Shown here: positions 1 to 11,808 of the stretch, piece by piece
How the letters are laid out: every line of letters begins with the position of its first letter
How positions within the stretch are numbered: the stretch's first letter is position 1
NCBI GenBank assembly: GCA_964578885.1
Contig: CAZOEO010000001.1
Coordinates: 62,001 to 126,000 of the forward strand
DNA length: 64,000 bases
Reading direction: 5' to 3'
Origin: CAZRHR01 sp964578885
Lineage (GTDB): Bacteria; Bacteroidota; Bacteroidia; CAIKAF01
The notes under the pieces: model-generated
The model's database searches: none
The model's input: the letters and a program-made list of their open reading frames with translations, nothing else
Told to the model about the DNA's origin: nothing
Translations under genes and position numbers: made by a program

Positions 1-61
1 GGTTGCAAATGTCAGGACCGACCAAAAATGGAGCACCAGAAAAATCCGGAGAATCATTCCT

Positions 62-301
62 TTAGCTGATGGACGTTCTCACCCGTTGAGTGTATTGTCT
101 AAGGGCCTGAGGGAAAGCCATTCCGGATGCCATATGATTTTGAATTTCAATGGCTGCCAATACATGTGTAAGTTGCTCGCCTTCATCGTCGCCTGGGACT
201 TCGATGGCGGGCGATTGTTCGTTCATCAGGGCCTCTTCGGCTTGTTGGAGTTGAGCCGTGCTAAACGACTCTACCAATTGTTTGATGGCTGGAATTTTCA
301 T
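62..301 (-). CDS. DUF6952 family small protein
   Basis: A 79-residue acidic soluble protein without signal peptide or membrane segment. The opening MKIPAIKQLVESFS, the central GDDEGEQLTHVLAAIEI stretch and the ending LRQYTQRVRTSIS match my memory of the Bacteroidota DUF6952 family, whose biochemical role is unknown. It starts 3 nt after the thioredoxin stop codon on the same strand, so the two are almost certainly one transcript. In this phylum the family sits beside thioredoxin and peroxiredoxin genes, which suggests a role in thiol or peroxide defence; that is inference from context only. Full length. Confidence 0.85.
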   Translation of the reverse strand: MKIPAIKQLVESFSTAQLQQAEEALMNEQSPAIEVPGDDEGEQLTHVLAAIEIQNHMASGMAFPQALRQYTQRVRTSIS

Positions 302-304
302 AGC

Positions 305-625
305 TTATGCAGTGAGTTCAGTGAGCATTTCTACCGCTTTTTCTTCTTTAGAAGTAGCGGTGGCCGAAACCAATTGACCATTTTTGAAGGTAGCGATAAA
401 AGGTAAATTATCTACTCCGGCGGCTTGTCTGGCTTCGGGCTCATCTTCTGCGTTTACTTCGGCAAAATAGACACCTGTAAAACGTTCATCTTCGGACAAT
501 CTGCGGAATTTGGGCGCAAATAATTTGCAGGATCCGCACCAGTCTGCGTAGTATTTAACCACCACCAAAGATTGGTCGGTGAGGGTTTGGGGGAAAGTTG
601 CGTCGGTAAGAGAATGTACGGCCAT
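305..625 (-). CDS. Thioredoxin family protein
   Basis: A 106-residue single-domain thioredoxin fold protein that should reduce or exchange disulfides in the cytoplasm. The active site is YYADWCGSCK (CxxC as CGSC rather than the classical CGPC) near residues 26-35. The cis-proline region NLPFIATFKNG follows about 45 residues later. There is no signal peptide. The ATG at 623-625 is chosen because an exact Bacteroidota -7 element lies 15 nt upstream, leaving a very short leader. It is first in a two-gene operon with the DUF6952 gene. The CGSC motif suggests a specialised partner, perhaps a peroxiredoxin outside the window (inference). Confidence 0.9.
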   Translation of the reverse strand: MAVHSLTDATFPQTLTDQSLVVVKYYADWCGSCKLFAPKFRRLSEDERFTGVYFAEVNAEDEPEARQAAGVDNLPFIATFKNGQLVSATATSKEEKAVEMLTELTA

Positions 626-639
626 GGTATTATTTTTTG

Positions 640-647
640 CAAATCTA
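640..647 (-). promoter_or_regulatory. -7 promoter element of thioredoxin operon
   Basis: On the minus strand this reads TAGATTTG, an exact match to the Bacteroidota -7 consensus TAnnTTTG, 15 nt upstream of the thioredoxin ATG. No clear TTTG -33 box is seen at the expected distance. Confidence 0.55.
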
Positions 648-716
648 CTTTTTAATCAGGCACACCGACATTTCATTTATTTGGAATATATTTAAAAAAT
701 TAAAAATAGACAAAAG

Positions 717-1172
717 CTATATTTCCGGTATTTTTTCAAGCGTGGCTTTGGGCCATTGAATCAACATAAATTTATCTCCGATTTCGGTGATGAGGAATCC
801 TTGTTGTGGTCGGCTGGCTTTAGGTTTTGAGGTCCATTGTAGGACAAAATGGTGGAGTTCTTCTCCGGAAAGGATTTTGTAGGTGGGTCGGTAGGGCATG
901 TGTTCGGGTTGTTTGATGCCGTGCATTTTTACCCAGTTGGATACCGACACGTGAGACACACCAAGAATGCGTTCAATTTCTCGGTACGATAATCCTTCCA
1001 GATACAGTTGTAGTGCTTTGGTGACCAGGTTGGAGTCGATTTGTTTTCCTATTTTTTCAACCGTGAAATGGTAGTGACATGTGCTGCATTTCCAGCGTTG
1101 TCTGCCTCGCACCAGGCCGGCTCTGCTGAGGTTCGATTGTTTGCATTTTGGGCAAGCTTCCGGTATTTTCAT
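717..1172 (-). CDS. Zinc-ribbon/HTH regulator related to IS1-type InsA
   Basis: A 151-residue protein. Residues about 8-36 form a zinc ribbon with two CxxC pairs (CPKC and CSTC) like the N-terminal domain of IS1-family transposases. Residues about 60-85 (YREIERILGVSHVSVSNWVK) form a helix-turn-helix. The last 60 residues are a small domain I do not recognise. No DDE catalytic domain or terminal inverted repeats are present, so I read it as a domesticated DNA-binding protein rather than an insertion sequence. It is transcribed divergently from acs across about 100 bp, so control of acs or of itself is a reasonable but untested guess. An exact -7 motif (minus strand TATGTTTG, 1189-1196) lies just upstream of its ATG. 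Confidence 0.75.
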   Translation of the reverse strand: MKIPEACPKCKQSNLSRAGLVRGRQRWKCSTCHYHFTVEKIGKQIDSNLVTKALQLYLEGLSYREIERILGVSHVSVSNWVKMHGIKQPEHMPYRPTYKILSGEELHHFVLQWTSKPKASRPQQGFLITEIGDKFMLIQWPKATLEKIPEI

Positions 1173-1225
1173 AGCGATATTAATTTAGCAAACATATACC
1201 AATTTAGCAAATAATCTTTTTTCTT

Positions 1226-1257
1226 TCTGTTTTTCCCTGAAAAAGGTTTTAGTTTTG
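1226..1257 (+). promoter_or_regulatory. acs promoter
   Basis: TCTG (one mismatch to the TTTG -33 box), a 20-nt spacer, then TAGTTTTG, an exact match to the TAnnTTTG -7 element, ending 21 nt before the acs ATG. Confidence 0.6.
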
Positions 1258-1278
1258 AAGTAAACAAGGCGAATCCCT

Positions 1279-3189
1279 ATGGCATATCCATTTCAAATCA
1301 CCTCCATGGCCCAATATCGTGCAGCGTATGAGACGGCTGCGCAAAAGCCGGAAGATTTTTGGAGCCAGGTGGCTTCTCATTTTACCTGGAAAAAAGACTG
1401 GGATTACGTTCTCGATTGGGAATTTAAAACCCCAAAAATTCAGTGGTTTCAAGGTGCCCAACTCAATATTACAGAAAATTGTCTCGATCGGCATTTAGAT
1501 CGTTTGGCACAGCAACCCGCACTCATTTGGGAACCCAATGATCCGGAAGAACATCATCGCGTGCTCACGTATGAGCAACTGCACCGAAAGGTAGTGGCTT
1601 TTGCCACGGTACTGCGCAATAATGGAATACGTAAAGGCGATCGGGTTTGCATCTACATGCCCATGGTACCAGAATTGGCCATTGCCGTGTTGGCTTGTGC
1701 CCGCGTTGGCGCCATCCATTCCGTTATTTTTGGCGGATTTTCCGCTCAATCCATTGCCGATCGCATCCAGGACGCACAGTGCCGACTTGTGGTCACCACC
1801 GATGGCGCTTTCCGTGGCGGGAAGGTCATTCCCATGAAAGACACCATTGACGACGCGTTGGTTACTTGTCCTTCCGTGGAAAAAGTCGTGGTACTTACTC
1901 GCACCCGTACTCCTGTTTCCATGCTCAAAGGACGAGATGTATGGTGGATGGATGAAATCAACAAGGCTGAAACACTCGGTTTCCATGAAGCAGCTGAAGT
2001 CATGGAAGCAGAAGATCCGTTGTTTATCCTGTACACTTCCGGTTCTACCGGCAAACCTAAAGGGGTGGTACACACCTGTGCCGGATATATGGTTTGGACT
2101 GCTTATACGTTCGTGAATGTATTTCAATACAAGCCGGGCGAAGTGTTTTTCTGCACGGCAGACATTGGTTGGATTACCGGGCATAGCTACATCCTTTACG
2201 GGCCATTGCTGGCGGGTGCCACTTCCCTGATGTTCGAAGGAATTCCTACCTGGCCAGATGCTGGTCGTTTCTGGAATATTGTGGAAAAACATCAGGTGAA
2301 CATTTTATACACGGCGCCGACGGCCATCCGTTCGCTCATGGCTTTTGGGGACGAACCCATTCATGGAAAAAACCTGAATTCTTTGCGCGTTCTCGGTTCC
2401 GTGGGTGAGCCCATCAACGAAGAAGCCTGGCATTGGTATCATCAACGCATAGGTCAAGGAAATTGTCCGATTGTGGACACATGGTGGCAAACCGAAACCG
2501 GCGGAATTCTCATTTCACCTTTGGCCGGCATTACGCCTTTGAAACCGGCTTTCGCTACTTTGCCTTTACCTGGCGTTGTTCCTGTTTTGGTGAATGAACA
2601 CGGACAGGAAATCGACGGTGATGATGTGTCTGGTTTTCTTTGTATTAAACAGCCTTGGCCTGGGATGCTCAGAACCACTTGGGGCGATCATGAACGCTGT
2701 CGCCAAACGTATTTTTCTGCTTACCCGAACTTATATTTTACAGGAGATGGATCTTTCCGCGATGGAGAAGGCAATTATCGCATTACCGGGCGGGTAGATG
2801 ATGTATTGAATGTCTCCGGACACCGTATTGGCACAGCAGAATTGGAGAATGCCATTAACCGCTATGTAGATGTTGTGGAATCTGCCGTGGTGGGCTATCC
2901 GCACGACATTAAAGGACAAGGCATTTATGCGTTCATTATTCTGAACCGGAAACCTGCCGATCCGGAACAAGTGCGAAAAGACATTCATGCCACCATTTCA
3001 AGGCTGATTGGCCCCATTGCTAAACCAGATAAGATTCAGTTTGTAAACGGATTACCTAAAACTCGAAGTGGGAAAATCATGCGTCGGATTTTACGGAAAA
3101 TCGCGGAAGGTGAGTTTGACGCCATTGGCGACACCAGTACCTTGTTAGACCCAACAGTCGTGGAAGAAATCCGAATCGGAGCACTATAA
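1279..3189 (+). CDS. acs: Acetyl-CoA synthetase (AMP-forming acetate--CoA ligase)
   Basis: A 636-residue cytoplasmic enzyme, close to the usual 640-650, that activates acetate to acetyl-CoA through an acetyl-adenylate. Visible motifs are the P-loop-like YTSGSTGKPKGVVH, the acyl-pocket/adenylate motif DTWWQTETGG, the hinge region GRVDDVLNVSGHR, and near the C-terminus LPKTRSGKIMRR. The lysine in that last motif (about residue 599) is the catalytic residue regulated by acetylation in well-studied Acs enzymes. The start follows a good promoter and gives the expected N-terminus. It stands alone on the plus strand, and a second related synthetase fused to a receiver domain lies 9 kb downstream. 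Confidence 0.96.
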   Translation: MAYPFQITSMAQYRAAYETAAQKPEDFWSQVASHFTWKKDWDYVLDWEFKTPKIQWFQGAQLNITENCLDRHLDRLAQQPALIWEPNDPEEHHRVLTYEQLHRKVVAFATVLRNNGIRKGDRVCIYMPMVPELAIAVLACARVGAIHSVIFGGFSAQSIADRIQDAQCRLVVTTDGAFRGGKVIPMKDTIDDALVTCPSVEKVVVLTRTRTPVSMLKGRDVWWMDEINKAETLGFHEAAEVMEAEDPLFILYTSGSTGKPKGVVHTCAGYMVWTAYTFVNVFQYKPGEVFFCTADIGWITGHSYILYGPLLAGATSLMFEGIPTWPDAGRFWNIVEKHQVNILYTAPTAIRSLMAFGDEPIHGKNLNSLRVLGSVGEPINEEAWHWYHQRIGQGNCPIVDTWWQTETGGILISPLAGITPLKPAFATLPLPGVVPVLVNEHGQEIDGDDVSGFLCIKQPWPGMLRTTWGDHERCRQTYFSAYPNLYFTGDGSFRDGEGNYRITGRVDDVLNVSGHRIGTAELENAINRYVDVVESAVVGYPHDIKGQGIYAFIILNRKPADPEQVRKDIHATISRLIGPIAKPDKIQFVNGLPKTRSGKIMRRILRKIAEGEFDAIGDTSTLLDPTVVEEIRIGAL

Positions 3190-3866
3190 TTTGGGATAGT
3201 TTGTATGCTTACAGAGCCCGTGGGATGATGTTCTGCGGGCCTGTTGGTTTATTCATGCGTCAGGGTAGTGGAATTGGATTTCCTTTGGCCTGAATGATTA
3301 GGATGAAACAGCCTGCATTGCGGAAGCGAAACCCTTTTGACAATAAAGACAATAATCGTCAGATAAAGAGTACGTAGCTTAAGTATATGATAAAAGAAAA
3401 ACGTTAAACAAGTCAATATGCTTGTCCTGTAAAGAATCTGTATAAGGTCTAGCTTGTCGGGAGTGATTGAAATGCTCATTCAGCTTTTAGGCTTCGTACA
3501 TCCGGGGTAAAACCCACCCCTCCCCGTGGACAATGTACGACTCCCGTTTGACATTATTCGGCAATTATCCGGTTATAAACGTTTAAAATCGAATCGATAA
3601 AAGAGATAGAGCGGATGCGTGTTAGATGTCTTCAAGCGTCTCGATAAAAGGGTGGTGATTTCGCATGTTTGCAGCTCAGCCTTGTGCAAAAGAAATCCGC
3701 TAATCAGCATGTCTTCAGGCATATTTTGGGATGAAGAGACAGATTTCAGGCTAAAAAATGGCGGAAACTTTTGCAGTGTCTGGCTTTGAGACATTTGAAA
3801 GGTGATGAATCCAGGGATGCTATGATGGCAGCAAAGCCTTCCGTGGAAAGAGGCATTACGCGCTTT
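3190..3866. other. Gene-poor spacer with two hairpins
   Basis: No convincing gene. Just after acs, 3211-3244 can fold through GCCCG (3216-3220) and CGGGC (3236-3240) and may end acs transcription, although no T-run follows. A longer inverted repeat pairs CGTACAT (3495-3501) with ATGTACG (3533-3539), enclosing a second G/C-rich arm. Minus-strand frames at 3249-3479 and 3573-3794 are open but show no recognisable motif. Confidence 0.45.
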
Positions 3867-5366
3867 TTATTTTTTCGATGATTCCATTTGTAGCGCTCCT
3901 GCAAATACCCTGTGGCGTCTGGCGCCGGCCAGCCAGGCCAAAGAATCCGTGGAGAAACAATAGGCCGGAAGCAACGCCGGTTGTCTTTTATCGGCGGGAA
4001 AACTGCCCTGATGAAGAATGCCTTTTGATCCCAGCGCGACAAACCGCACCCGACTTCTGTCTGGATCTGTATGAACCCATTGCGGTTTACTTTTTCCGAT
4101 GTTTTCCGGAGATTCATTCCAAAATACGTATGTAATTCCCTCACGGGTCCAGACCCATTCCCCGCCGGAACTTCCCCATTGATAAGGTGTAAGCATTTGT
4201 TGGCGTGGGATTTCTACAGACCAAAGTACGTCACCATCTTTTGAGAATTTGGCCGCCTGAATATGGTGTGCCCAATGATATGGTGTACAATGCAACCGGG
4301 TACTTCGGCTATCCATGTAACAAAGATCTCCCTGATACTGAAAGCTTCCGATTACCAACCATGAAGAATCTTCCGGGAAAAATCGCCCACCGGACACATG
4401 GAAATAACTTTCTTCCAGCGCTTCAATGGGTATTTGCGGACTTTGTACCATAGATGGCGTGGGAGCAAGAAAGGGCGTGTTCCACCAAATCCCTTGCGGA
4501 AATTGCGCATTGATGAACCGTAGGCTCCAAGTGGGTTTTTCCGGCTTTTCTTTTTCGAAGCCATGTACCAATCCAAGGTCTGGAATCACTTGAACCTGTT
4601 TAAATTGCAATGAAGGGAAATACAAGGTGTCGCGTTCGAAACTGGGCATGCGTCGGTCCAGCCAAAATGTATATTGGATAAAATGGAAAGCTTGTTTTTT
4701 TCTTCTCCCTGTATAGCGTTGGTTTTCTGCTTTCAAACCGAATGCTATGAGTGTATTTTCATCCGAAAAAAATCCAAACCAAGGTCCTTCAACGTCCATG
4801 GGCAGGTCCATTTCCCAGAGATCCGTTTGCATGACAGAAAAGTTATCGTCGAGCAGTGCAAACCGCAACCTGTTTTTCTGTGCATTCAGGTGAAAAATCC
4901 CGGTTCCATCTGGGTGCGGCAGGGAACTAACAAATCCCTTTTTTTCCAGTCCCTGTGTTGGCAGTGAAAAAGCAAGTACAGGAGAACTTCCAACTTGATG
5001 GGGTTGTAAAAAAATGGAAAGATTTTGCTGAGCCGGGCGATACATCTGATACATGCCGAAGGCGGTCGCATTTCCCAATGTAGCGGGTACCCATTGAAAT
5101 CGTTCTATGCCATAATTGCCCTGTTTGGGCGTAGCATGAAAAATTTTGTTGGCGATGGCTTCTGGTTGGAGCGGAATACGCCAAACGCTATGATAGCCGA
5201 TGGAAGGCTGCATCCAGATTTCCCAGCCAGAAATTGGATTCGTGTAAAAGCCGATGATTTGCGCATTTCCCTTTACGGGGGGAACGGGGAACCATTGGAT
5301 ATTAGGCACGGATTGGCACCATGCATGTGTGACAAAAAGTAGTCCGATTAAAGCACTTCTTCCCAT
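3867..5366 (-). CDS. Predicted secreted protein, unknown function
   Basis: A 499-residue protein I do not recognise. The N-terminus has a hydrophobic stretch (SALIGLLFVTHAWCQS) that looks like a short signal peptide with likely cleavage near residue 19. The body is rich in Trp, Phe, Gln and Pro with repeated beta-like segments, which would suit a beta-propeller or other all-beta exported protein. No catalytic motif or C-terminal sorting domain is evident. It overlaps the upstream small membrane-protein gene by 19 bp, so the two are co-transcribed and probably translationally coupled. Confidence 0.7.
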   Translation of the reverse strand: MGRSALIGLLFVTHAWCQSVPNIQWFPVPPVKGNAQIIGFYTNPISGWEIWMQPSIGYHSVWRIPLQPEAIANKIFHATPKQGNYGIERFQWVPATLGNATAFGMYQMYRPAQQNLSIFLQPHQVGSSPVLAFSLPTQGLEKKGFVSSLPHPDGTGIFHLNAQKNRLRFALLDDNFSVMQTDLWEMDLPMDVEGPWFGFFSDENTLIAFGLKAENQRYTGRRKKQAFHFIQYTFWLDRRMPSFERDTLYFPSLQFKQVQVIPDLGLVHGFEKEKPEKPTWSLRFINAQFPQGIWWNTPFLAPTPSMVQSPQIPIEALEESYFHVSGGRFFPEDSSWLVIGSFQYQGDLCYMDSRSTRLHCTPYHWAHHIQAAKFSKDGDVLWSVEIPRQQMLTPYQWGSSGGEWVWTREGITYVFWNESPENIGKSKPQWVHTDPDRSRVRFVALGSKGILHQGSFPADKRQPALLPAYCFSTDSLAWLAGARRHRVFAGALQMESSKK

Positions 5367-5593
5367 GTAGTGTCCTCCGTGTTTGCGGAAGTGCCTTGTG
5401 GCCGGGAAGGTGGTTTGGGGGCGGTAAGTCCTGCGAGGAACAATCCTACGCCCATGAGCAAGACTATGCCTGCGAAAACATAGGCGAAGAATTCTGGAAA
5501 AAAGAAAACAAGAAGGCTAAAGACAATGAGGGTGCCTCCAGTGGTCATCAGGGTTCTTTTTCCCCGGCCGTTTCCCATGACAATGCGCATCAT
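5348..5593 (-). CDS. Small two-helix membrane protein
   Basis: An 81-residue protein with a basic N-terminus (MRIVMGNGRGKR), two hydrophobic helices at about 20-35 and 37-56, and a polar acidic tail. No family recognised. The first codons could also begin at the second or third methionine. Its 3' end overlaps the start of the predicted secreted protein by 19 bp, which supports both being real and expressed together. Confidence 0.6.
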   Translation of the reverse strand: MMRIVMGNGRGKRTLMTTGGTLIVFSLLVFFFPEFFAYVFAGIVLLMGVGLFLAGLTAPKPPSRPQGTSANTEDTTWEEVL

Positions 5594-5931
5594 GAGTCAA
5601 AGGTAGGGAAAAGCTTGTTTGGGGTGGGAAGGGAGGAGCGGGATTTATGGTTTTTTTGGGGTTGGGGAGAGCGTTGGCTTTGTTGGAAAGAGGATAAAAA
5701 TAAAGCACACATTTCCCTCTGCTTTGAATGTTCTTTTGGCTGCTGGTTAAATTTAAAATGGGCCTATCCACCTTCATTTTGCCGTTAAAAATGACCATTT
5801 GAAGCCACTATAGATACGTTGGTAAATTCTTCATGTACTTGTGATTTGACGTTTTATTCAGAATATGTCATTCCACACCAAAAAAATACCCCCTACGATA
5901 TCCGAAGGGGGTATGCTTATGTTATTTTCAC
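5594..5931. other. Intergenic region with terminator at its right end
   Basis: No gene seen between the small membrane-protein gene and the glycine-rich protein gene, which are on the same strand. The right end carries the terminator of the glycine-rich protein gene. Confidence 0.5.
5880..5913 (-). terminator. Rho-independent terminator of glycine-rich protein gene
   Basis: A perfect 8-bp stem (TACCCCCT with AGGGGGTA, 5887-5913) around an 11-nt loop. On the minus strand it is followed by seven T residues (5880-5886). It lies 18 nt beyond the stop codon of the upstream gene. Confidence 0.88.
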
Positions 5932-7215
5932 TTATGGCCAGGAAATGATAATCTGCCCGTTTCCTGAACGCACCCCGGTTTGGGTTGTCGGATTGGTGAG
6001 ACCGCCGGTAAAGGACGATCCACCTCCACCACCGGAACCTAAATCTCCGGCTTGGGTACCACCACCGCCGCCGCCGTAATAGCCGCCGCCGCCGCCACCG
6101 CCGCCGCCAGATCCGCAACCGCCGCCGCCGCCATGGCCGCCTTGACCTAAGGTTCCAGGGGTACTCGTAGCCGTGTTACAAAAGTCAGTACCATTGGTTC
6201 CTCCTGCACTTTGGGTCGCTCCAAATCCAGGATGTGGTCCACTTCCATTGTTTCCTGTAGCACCTCCGCCAGCGCCTCCGGGAAAATTCCATCCGGAACC
6301 GCCGCCGCCTGCAGCCACGACCACACGGTTACTTAAGGCTGTACCACCTACGCGTAAATCAGATGCGCCACCACCACCGCCGGCTTCACCACCTGCGCCA
6401 AAATCTCCTACACCGCCACCGTTCCAACCTGCTGTTTGCGCATTTGCGCCTGCACCGCCCACATATACATGTATCGTTTGTCCGGGCGTGACTGCCAATG
6501 TACCTGTTACGCCAGCACCAAGGCCGCCTGCTCCGGAATTCCTGGTGCCTCCTGCTGCTCCAAACAATTGTACCTGAAGCGTATTGACGCAAGCGGGTAC
6601 CGTAAATGTGGTGGCAGAGCCCGTAAAGTTAAACGTTTGGCTACCGGGTGTGATCACACAGTTGTTCACTGTAATCGTTTGGATGGATGAATCTGCACAT
6701 CCGTTGGGCGTGGTTACGCGTAGTTTGGCCGTGTATGTTCCTGCTACCCCCCATGTGACAGACGGATTCTGGGCCGTAGACACGGATGGATTACCTCCCG
6801 TAAACGTCCATTGATATGATACGCCGGTGGTGGTGGTCGAAAAATTTACGGCCTGATTTAGGTTTACGTTGGTTGCACTGGCCGTAAAACTCGGTGAAGG
6901 CAAAGAATTACAATCACATACCATGCTGGTCCAACCTTGCGTTGGCATGTAGGTCTCAATACATTTGGTCACCGTGTTGTACAACATCATGCCAGGTGTG
7001 GGCGAAGGTATGGCGTTCCGCTGGGTCGTGTTCATCCGTGGCAATAGCAAGGCTTTTTGATTGGATCGCACTTCTAAAGCCGCGCCCGGATGAGGTGCAT
7101 TAGCGGTATCTCCAATAAGAACGCCCTGAGCCTGAAAACTGAACGGGGTGAGCATGCCGGATAAAAGGATCGCAACACGCAGGTACTGGTTTATCCTTGA
7201 AATGGGTATAAGCAT
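5932..7215 (-). CDS. Secreted PKD and glycine-rich (ALK/LTK-like) domain protein
   Basis: A 427-residue exported protein. Residues 1-30 form a signal peptide. Residues about 40-100 carry the Bacteroidota N-terminal module seen in many surface proteins (ALEVRSNQKALLLPRM, then TPGMMLYNT and a CIETY segment). A PKD-like domain spans about 105-185 (YQWTFTGGNP, VAGTYTAKLRVTTPNG). From about 190 to the end is a glycine-rich domain with the GGGGASDLRVGG and RVVVAAGGGGSG motifs typical of the ALK/LTK-type glycine-rich family. It is probably surface-exposed, in adhesion or matrix. No classical type IX sorting domain is visible at the C-terminus. Monocistronic with its own terminator. Confidence 0.85.
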   Translation of the reverse strand: MLIPISRINQYLRVAILLSGMLTPFSFQAQGVLIGDTANAPHPGAALEVRSNQKALLLPRMNTTQRNAIPSPTPGMMLYNTVTKCIETYMPTQGWTSMVCDCNSLPSPSFTASATNVNLNQAVNFSTTTTGVSYQWTFTGGNPSVSTAQNPSVTWGVAGTYTAKLRVTTPNGCADSSIQTITVNNCVITPGSQTFNFTGSATTFTVPACVNTLQVQLFGAAGGTRNSGAGGLGAGVTGTLAVTPGQTIHVYVGGAGANAQTAGWNGGGVGDFGAGGEAGGGGGASDLRVGGTALSNRVVVAAGGGGSGWNFPGGAGGGATGNNGSGPHPGFGATQSAGGTNGTDFCNTATSTPGTLGQGGHGGGGGCGSGGGGGGGGGYYGGGGGGTQAGDLGSGGGGGSSFTGGLTNPTTQTGVRSGNGQIIISWP

Positions 7216-7444
7216 TATTTTATGTTCTGAATCTCAAACCTACGAGGTTTAATCAGAAATAAAAAGGAGGATTTAAAGAAATTTCGGTACATCATAAGTT
7301 TTGGTAAACGAATCGTATTCTTTTTAAAATACATAAAATGAATTTTTTATCCATTAAACTATTCTGTGTTTTACAACAAGATAGCTGGAATGAAGTTGGT
7401 GTGAAATTTCTGCCGCAACTTCACTTTCATAAAGTCTTAGGGCG

Positions 7445-8788
7445 ATGACAATGAACCTATTTCGGACCTGGATAGGTCTGATATTTTTAACGAGTTTCGG
7501 AACGGGGCCAATTTGGTCTCAGGCCTTAGCCACGGACGGGCCGCATACCTATAAACCCATATTACTGAAACTGGATGCGTCGGGCGATAAGTTTGTTCGA
7601 TTCTACACATGGCATCAGATGTGGGTTTCACAAAACTGGGCCAATGCAGGCACCGAAAATGCAGATGGCCAAGCCTTACATGCATATTCAGATATAGGAC
7701 TCCGTCGAACCCGTTTCATGGCCGTCGGGCGAATTTCACCAAGATTTTCTACCGTCATTCATTTCGGCATCAACAATCAATCTTTTATTTCCGGAAAAAA
7801 ACCTAGTCTCTTTTTCCACGATGTGTTTGGAGAATTTGCATTGATTCCCAAAAAACTTTCCATCGGCACCGGGCTTCATTATTTCAATGGGATATCGAGG
7901 ATGGCTTCGGCTTCTACCATTAGCTTTATGGCCTTGGATGCCTCCATTACCAATTGGACGCATTTCGATCAGACAGATCAGTTCGCCCGGCAAATGGGCA
8001 TTTTTATGCATGGTCAATTTGGTCGGTTTCAGTTTCGGGCGGCCCTGAATAAACCTTTTTCCTATGGACCAAAACGATCTGAATTGGTATTGAGCCCGGA
8101 CGTGCAGTTTATTCAGAATGATCAGTGGGCCACCCAAGGTTATCTCAAATGGGATTTTGGAGACAAAGAAGAAGACCTCTTGCCTTTTTATGCAGGCACG
8201 TATTTGGGACGGAAAAAAATCCTGAATCTCGGTATGGGATGGTATCATCATCCCAATGCCTCGGCCTTGAAGCATACGCCGGTGCTTGGCGATAGTATTG
8301 CTGTCTTCGACCAGTTGCATCTCGGATTAGACGCCATGGTGGAATGGCCTGTCGGAAAGCACTTTTTTCATGCTTATATGGTGTGGCAACATCAAAATTA
8401 TGGGCCTGGTTATTTGAAACATGGTGGCGTAATGAATGCATACACGGCACCAGTGCAGGCGGGAAATTCTATATCAGGCGGAGGACATGCTTATCCCACA
8501 CATGGCACGGGCGAATTTATTTACGGCCAGTGGGGCTGGGGGTTCCCTTCCTTTCCCTGGGGACATCGGGTGATGCCTTACCTGGCCATCGGATATCGTG
8601 ATTATGAGCGGCTTTCTTTTCCTACTTCACATTATGATTTTGGCGTCAATTATTTTATCAATGACCATTTTGCCAAAGTTACTTTACAATATTCTTTACG
8701 GCCGGAAGTGATTTATGATCAGAATATTCAACCTCGTTCTTTCGGTCATCAGGGGCAGTTGATTCTTCAAACCCAGATCTTTTTATGA
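7445..8788 (+). CDS. Outer-membrane porin
   Basis: A 447-residue protein with signal peptide (cleavage probably after IWSQA, near residue 29) and alternating hydrophobic/polar beta-strands ending in an aromatic C-terminal strand (LILQTQIFL), as in outer-membrane beta-barrels. Segments such as RFMAVGRISPRF and FSYGPKR resemble Bacteroidota phosphate-selective-porin-like proteins. The substrate cannot be read from the sequence. Because the next genes encode a carboxylate symporter-kinase and an acyl-CoA synthetase, it may admit small organic acids (inference). A second ATG two codons on is an alternative start. Confidence 0.82.
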   Translation: MTMNLFRTWIGLIFLTSFGTGPIWSQALATDGPHTYKPILLKLDASGDKFVRFYTWHQMWVSQNWANAGTENADGQALHAYSDIGLRRTRFMAVGRISPRFSTVIHFGINNQSFISGKKPSLFFHDVFGEFALIPKKLSIGTGLHYFNGISRMASASTISFMALDASITNWTHFDQTDQFARQMGIFMHGQFGRFQFRAALNKPFSYGPKRSELVLSPDVQFIQNDQWATQGYLKWDFGDKEEDLLPFYAGTYLGRKKILNLGMGWYHHPNASALKHTPVLGDSIAVFDQLHLGLDAMVEWPVGKHFFHAYMVWQHQNYGPGYLKHGGVMNAYTAPVQAGNSISGGGHAYPTHGTGEFIYGQWGWGFPSFPWGHRVMPYLAIGYRDYERLSFPTSHYDFGVNYFINDHFAKVTLQYSLRPEVIYDQNIQPRSFGHQGQLILQTQIFL

Positions 8789-8942
8789 ACCAAAACATAG
8801 GGAAAAATGAAGGATAATTGGCCATTTTATCCGTTTTACATCTCGTTTTCAGCAGGCTTTAGTCTCCGTTTTTAAAGATATATGTAAAAAAGGGCCATCT
8901 TCGTATATGCAGTCACATTGGAGACTGGTAAAATGCGACCAC

Positions 8943-9102
8943 ATGCGTAACGCTCCATTATTCTGGATAATCTGGTGTTTATTCCTTCTGGGTTTGCTCT
9001 ATCCTTTATCAGGTATTTGGAACAGCAAAGGGGGAGTCGCCTGGCTTTTTTTATTTGGTTTCTGGGGTATTTTTATCTTTTGGCGTTTTATACAACGAAA
9101 AA

Positions 9103-9110
<8 letters not shown>
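8943..9110 (+). CDS. Small membrane protein coupled to symporter-kinase
   Basis: A 55-residue protein starting MRNAPLFW, with two hydrophobic helices (about 5-22 and 28-45) and a basic C-terminus. An in-frame ATG 12 codons upstream is possible but would add a polar leader. Its last 8 bases overlap the start of the symporter-histidine kinase, indicating translational coupling. The layout recalls CbrX, a small protein coupled to the symporter-kinase CbrA in Pseudomonas, and small subunits next to sodium/solute symporters. Homology to either is not shown by the sequence alone. Confidence 0.7.

Positions 9111-11807
<2,697 letters not shown>

Positions 11808-11808
<1 letters not shown>

Noticed and set aside
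717..1172. Insertion sequence at the InsA-like gene
   Set aside because: No terminal inverted repeats, no target duplication and no catalytic DDE part in either flank.
1495..2292. 265-codon minus-strand frame inside acs
   Set aside because: Opposite-strand shadow of a strongly supported gene, with no domain motif.
6173..6577. 134-codon proline-rich plus-strand frame
   Set aside because: It is the complement of glycine codons in the glycine-rich protein gene, an expected artefact of GGN repeats.
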